This document shows, piece after piece, positions 63,204 through 64,000 of a stretch of 64,000 bases of DNA. This DNA comes from Roseovarius aestuarii (GTDB taxonomy: Bacteria; Pseudomonadota; Alphaproteobacteria; Rhodobacterales; Rhodobacteraceae). The DNA lies in assembly GCF_019966515.1 (NCBI RefSeq), contig NZ_JAIMIB010000016.1, positions 1 through 64,000 of the forward strand, given 5' to 3'. Numbering within the stretch: the stretch's first letter is position 1; each line of letters opens with the position of its first letter. The translations under genes and the position numbers were made by a program. The notes beneath the pieces are model-generated. The model had not been told where the DNA came from and searched no databases. It saw only the letters and a program-made list of their open reading frames with translations.

Positions 63204-63662
63204 ATGTCGAAAACCGGAAGTTACCTGAAAAAGCACACCGAGGCGCTGGTCAAGGATGTGGGGATCGAACCGGCCTGCGAACTAAGCGGGAAGTCCAAGG
63301 CAACGCTGGGTCGGTATTACTCAGACCATGACGAACATTCCGACAGGTTCATGCCGATCGATGCCGTCGCGGCGCTTGAAGAAGCGGCCTCTTATCCGCA
63401 TGTCACCAGTGCGCTGGCGGAGTTGAAAGGCATCAGCCTGACGTTCGACGACCGCCGCCGGAACGCTGATGACAAGGGTGGCGTCAACTCAGACGTGATT
63501 GCGCTCAGCCAGCGCTTTGCCGTGTTGATGGCGGAATACCAGCAATCTATCGACGATGGCGTGATCACGGTGAACGAGGCCAAACGGCTGCTCAAGGAAA
63601 CCACGATGCTGCAGCAGGTGCTGATCGACATGAAGCTGCATCTGGAAGACGAAAGCGTCTGA
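63204..63662 (+). CDS. Conserved hypothetical protein with possible helix-turn-helix
   Basis: The 152-residue protein has an N-terminal region (VGIEPACELSGKSKATLGRYY, about residues 17-37, split here) that looks like a helix-turn-helix of the phage-regulator CII kind, a middle rich in Asp/Ala (FMPIDAVAALEEAA), and a helical C-terminus. No family was recognised with certainty. No phage genes surround it. Confidence 0.6.
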   Translation: MSKTGSYLKKHTEALVKDVGIEPACELSGKSKATLGRYYSDHDEHSDRFMPIDAVAALEEAASYPHVTSALAELKGISLTFDDRRRNADDKGGVNSDVIALSQRFAVLMAEYQQSIDDGVITVNEAKRLLKETTMLQQVLIDMKLHLEDESV

Positions 63663-63707
63663 GGTTCGCGCCATTGCGGCAAGAATGTCGGAGAAATCTC
63701 GTGGCTG

Positions 63708-64000
63708 CTATTTTGACACCGCCAGAATGCCCGCCAGCACGATCAGGCCAATCCCCGACAGTGTCAGGATATCCGGGCGTTCGCCGAAAAACATGATGCC
63801 CCAGATCGTGGCGAAGCCGACATATGAAAAGTCGAATGTTGCAATGACCGAAGACCGGCCGATCTGATAGGCGATGGCAGTGCCAATGCTGCCAATCAGT
63901 ATCGCTATGGACATCAAGGCAAGCGCGGTTGCGGAAGATCCGGTCAGCGCGGCCCAGTCGGGGGAGAGGAAACCGCCCGAAGCATCCGGAGAGGTCGTGC
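63708..64000 (-). CDS. EamA/DMT-family transporter (C-terminal part, cut by window edge)
   Basis: The last 97 or so residues of a membrane transporter are visible, with three hydrophobic segments and the FFGERPDILTLSGIGLIVLAG ending typical of EamA proteins. The gene enters the window from the right edge, so its N-terminus is missing. The residues just inside the edge read on in the same frame. The direction is opposite to the hypothetical protein beside it. Confidence 0.75.
   Translation of the reverse strand, partial: TTSPDASGGFLSPDWAALTGSSATALALMSIAILIGSIGTAIAYQIGRSSVIATFDFSYVGFATIWGIMFFGERPDILTLSGIGLIVLAGILAVSK

Overview
The window looks like chromosome of a marine-type alphaproteobacterium of the Roseobacter group (Rhodobacterales). 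The evidence is the G+C-rich coding style, the protein variants (a fused sulfate adenylyltransferase/APS kinase of roseobacter type, DUF1150 behind a small heat-shock protein, a tiny aa3-oxidase subunit IV, DUF6173, a Hint-domain protein) and Fnr-type promoter sites. No rRNA, tRNA, CRISPR array, prophage or insertion sequence was recognised. The assignment is by eye, without database searches.

Layout. 1-2450: a secreted esterase and a membrane protein of unknown function. 2570-4725: secE, nusG, rplK and rplA on the plus strand, ending in a clear terminator. 5088-11696: a block entirely on the minus strand (DUF465 protein, a broken polyphosphate kinase 2 gene, a flavodoxin, a coiled-coil protein, a Na/Pi cotransporter, a PiT phosphate transporter and a cation/proton antiporter). 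This block separates L11/L1 from L10/L7-L12/RNA polymerase beta/beta'. 12523-22173: rplJ, rplL, rpoB, rpoC and a terminator. 22372-26897: tsaC, an acyl-CoA dehydrogenase coupled to a metallo-beta-lactamase-fold hydrolase, DUF6173, and a 44-residue cytochrome oxidase subunit IV. 26934-32242: a lipoprotein, then the molybdenum-cofactor operon fdhD-mobA-mobB-moeA, an acetyltransferase and a DMT exporter. 32269-41290: GreB-like factor, Nudix hydrolase, lipase-like protein, a lone phnM, purEK, a second DUF465 protein, hsp20-DUF1150, a DUF2235 hydrolase, PhzF and an LpxL-like acyltransferase. 41303-44149: a glycosyltransferase and a three-domain MarR-Sat-APS kinase reading frame. 44462-52738: a divergent catabolic cluster (ABC importer, isochorismatase-like hydrolase, N-formylglutamate amidohydrolase, RpiR regulator, glutamine-synthetase-like ligase). 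53060-64000: trxB/lrp, a Hint protein, lgt-midA-pgeF, ubiK, proC-csaA, YbjN, a FabH-like synthase, a conserved hypothetical and the end of a DMT transporter.

The most interesting signals are four. (1) The phosphate/flavodoxin block has Fnr-type boxes (TTGA-N6-TCAA and one near match); two of them sit at exactly -41.5 relative to a good -10 hexamer, which suggests a low-oxygen regulon dropped into the ribosomal-protein/RNA-polymerase region. (2) A MarR-type DNA-binding domain reads in frame, without a stop, into ATP sulfurylase/APS kinase, with a perfect 16-bp palindrome just upstream. (3) A divergent amide/amine uptake and catabolism cluster has an inverted repeat overlapping both -35 elements and a fused permease-ATPase. 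(4) A lipoprotein that may have a permuted papain-like fold lies just upstream of fdhD.
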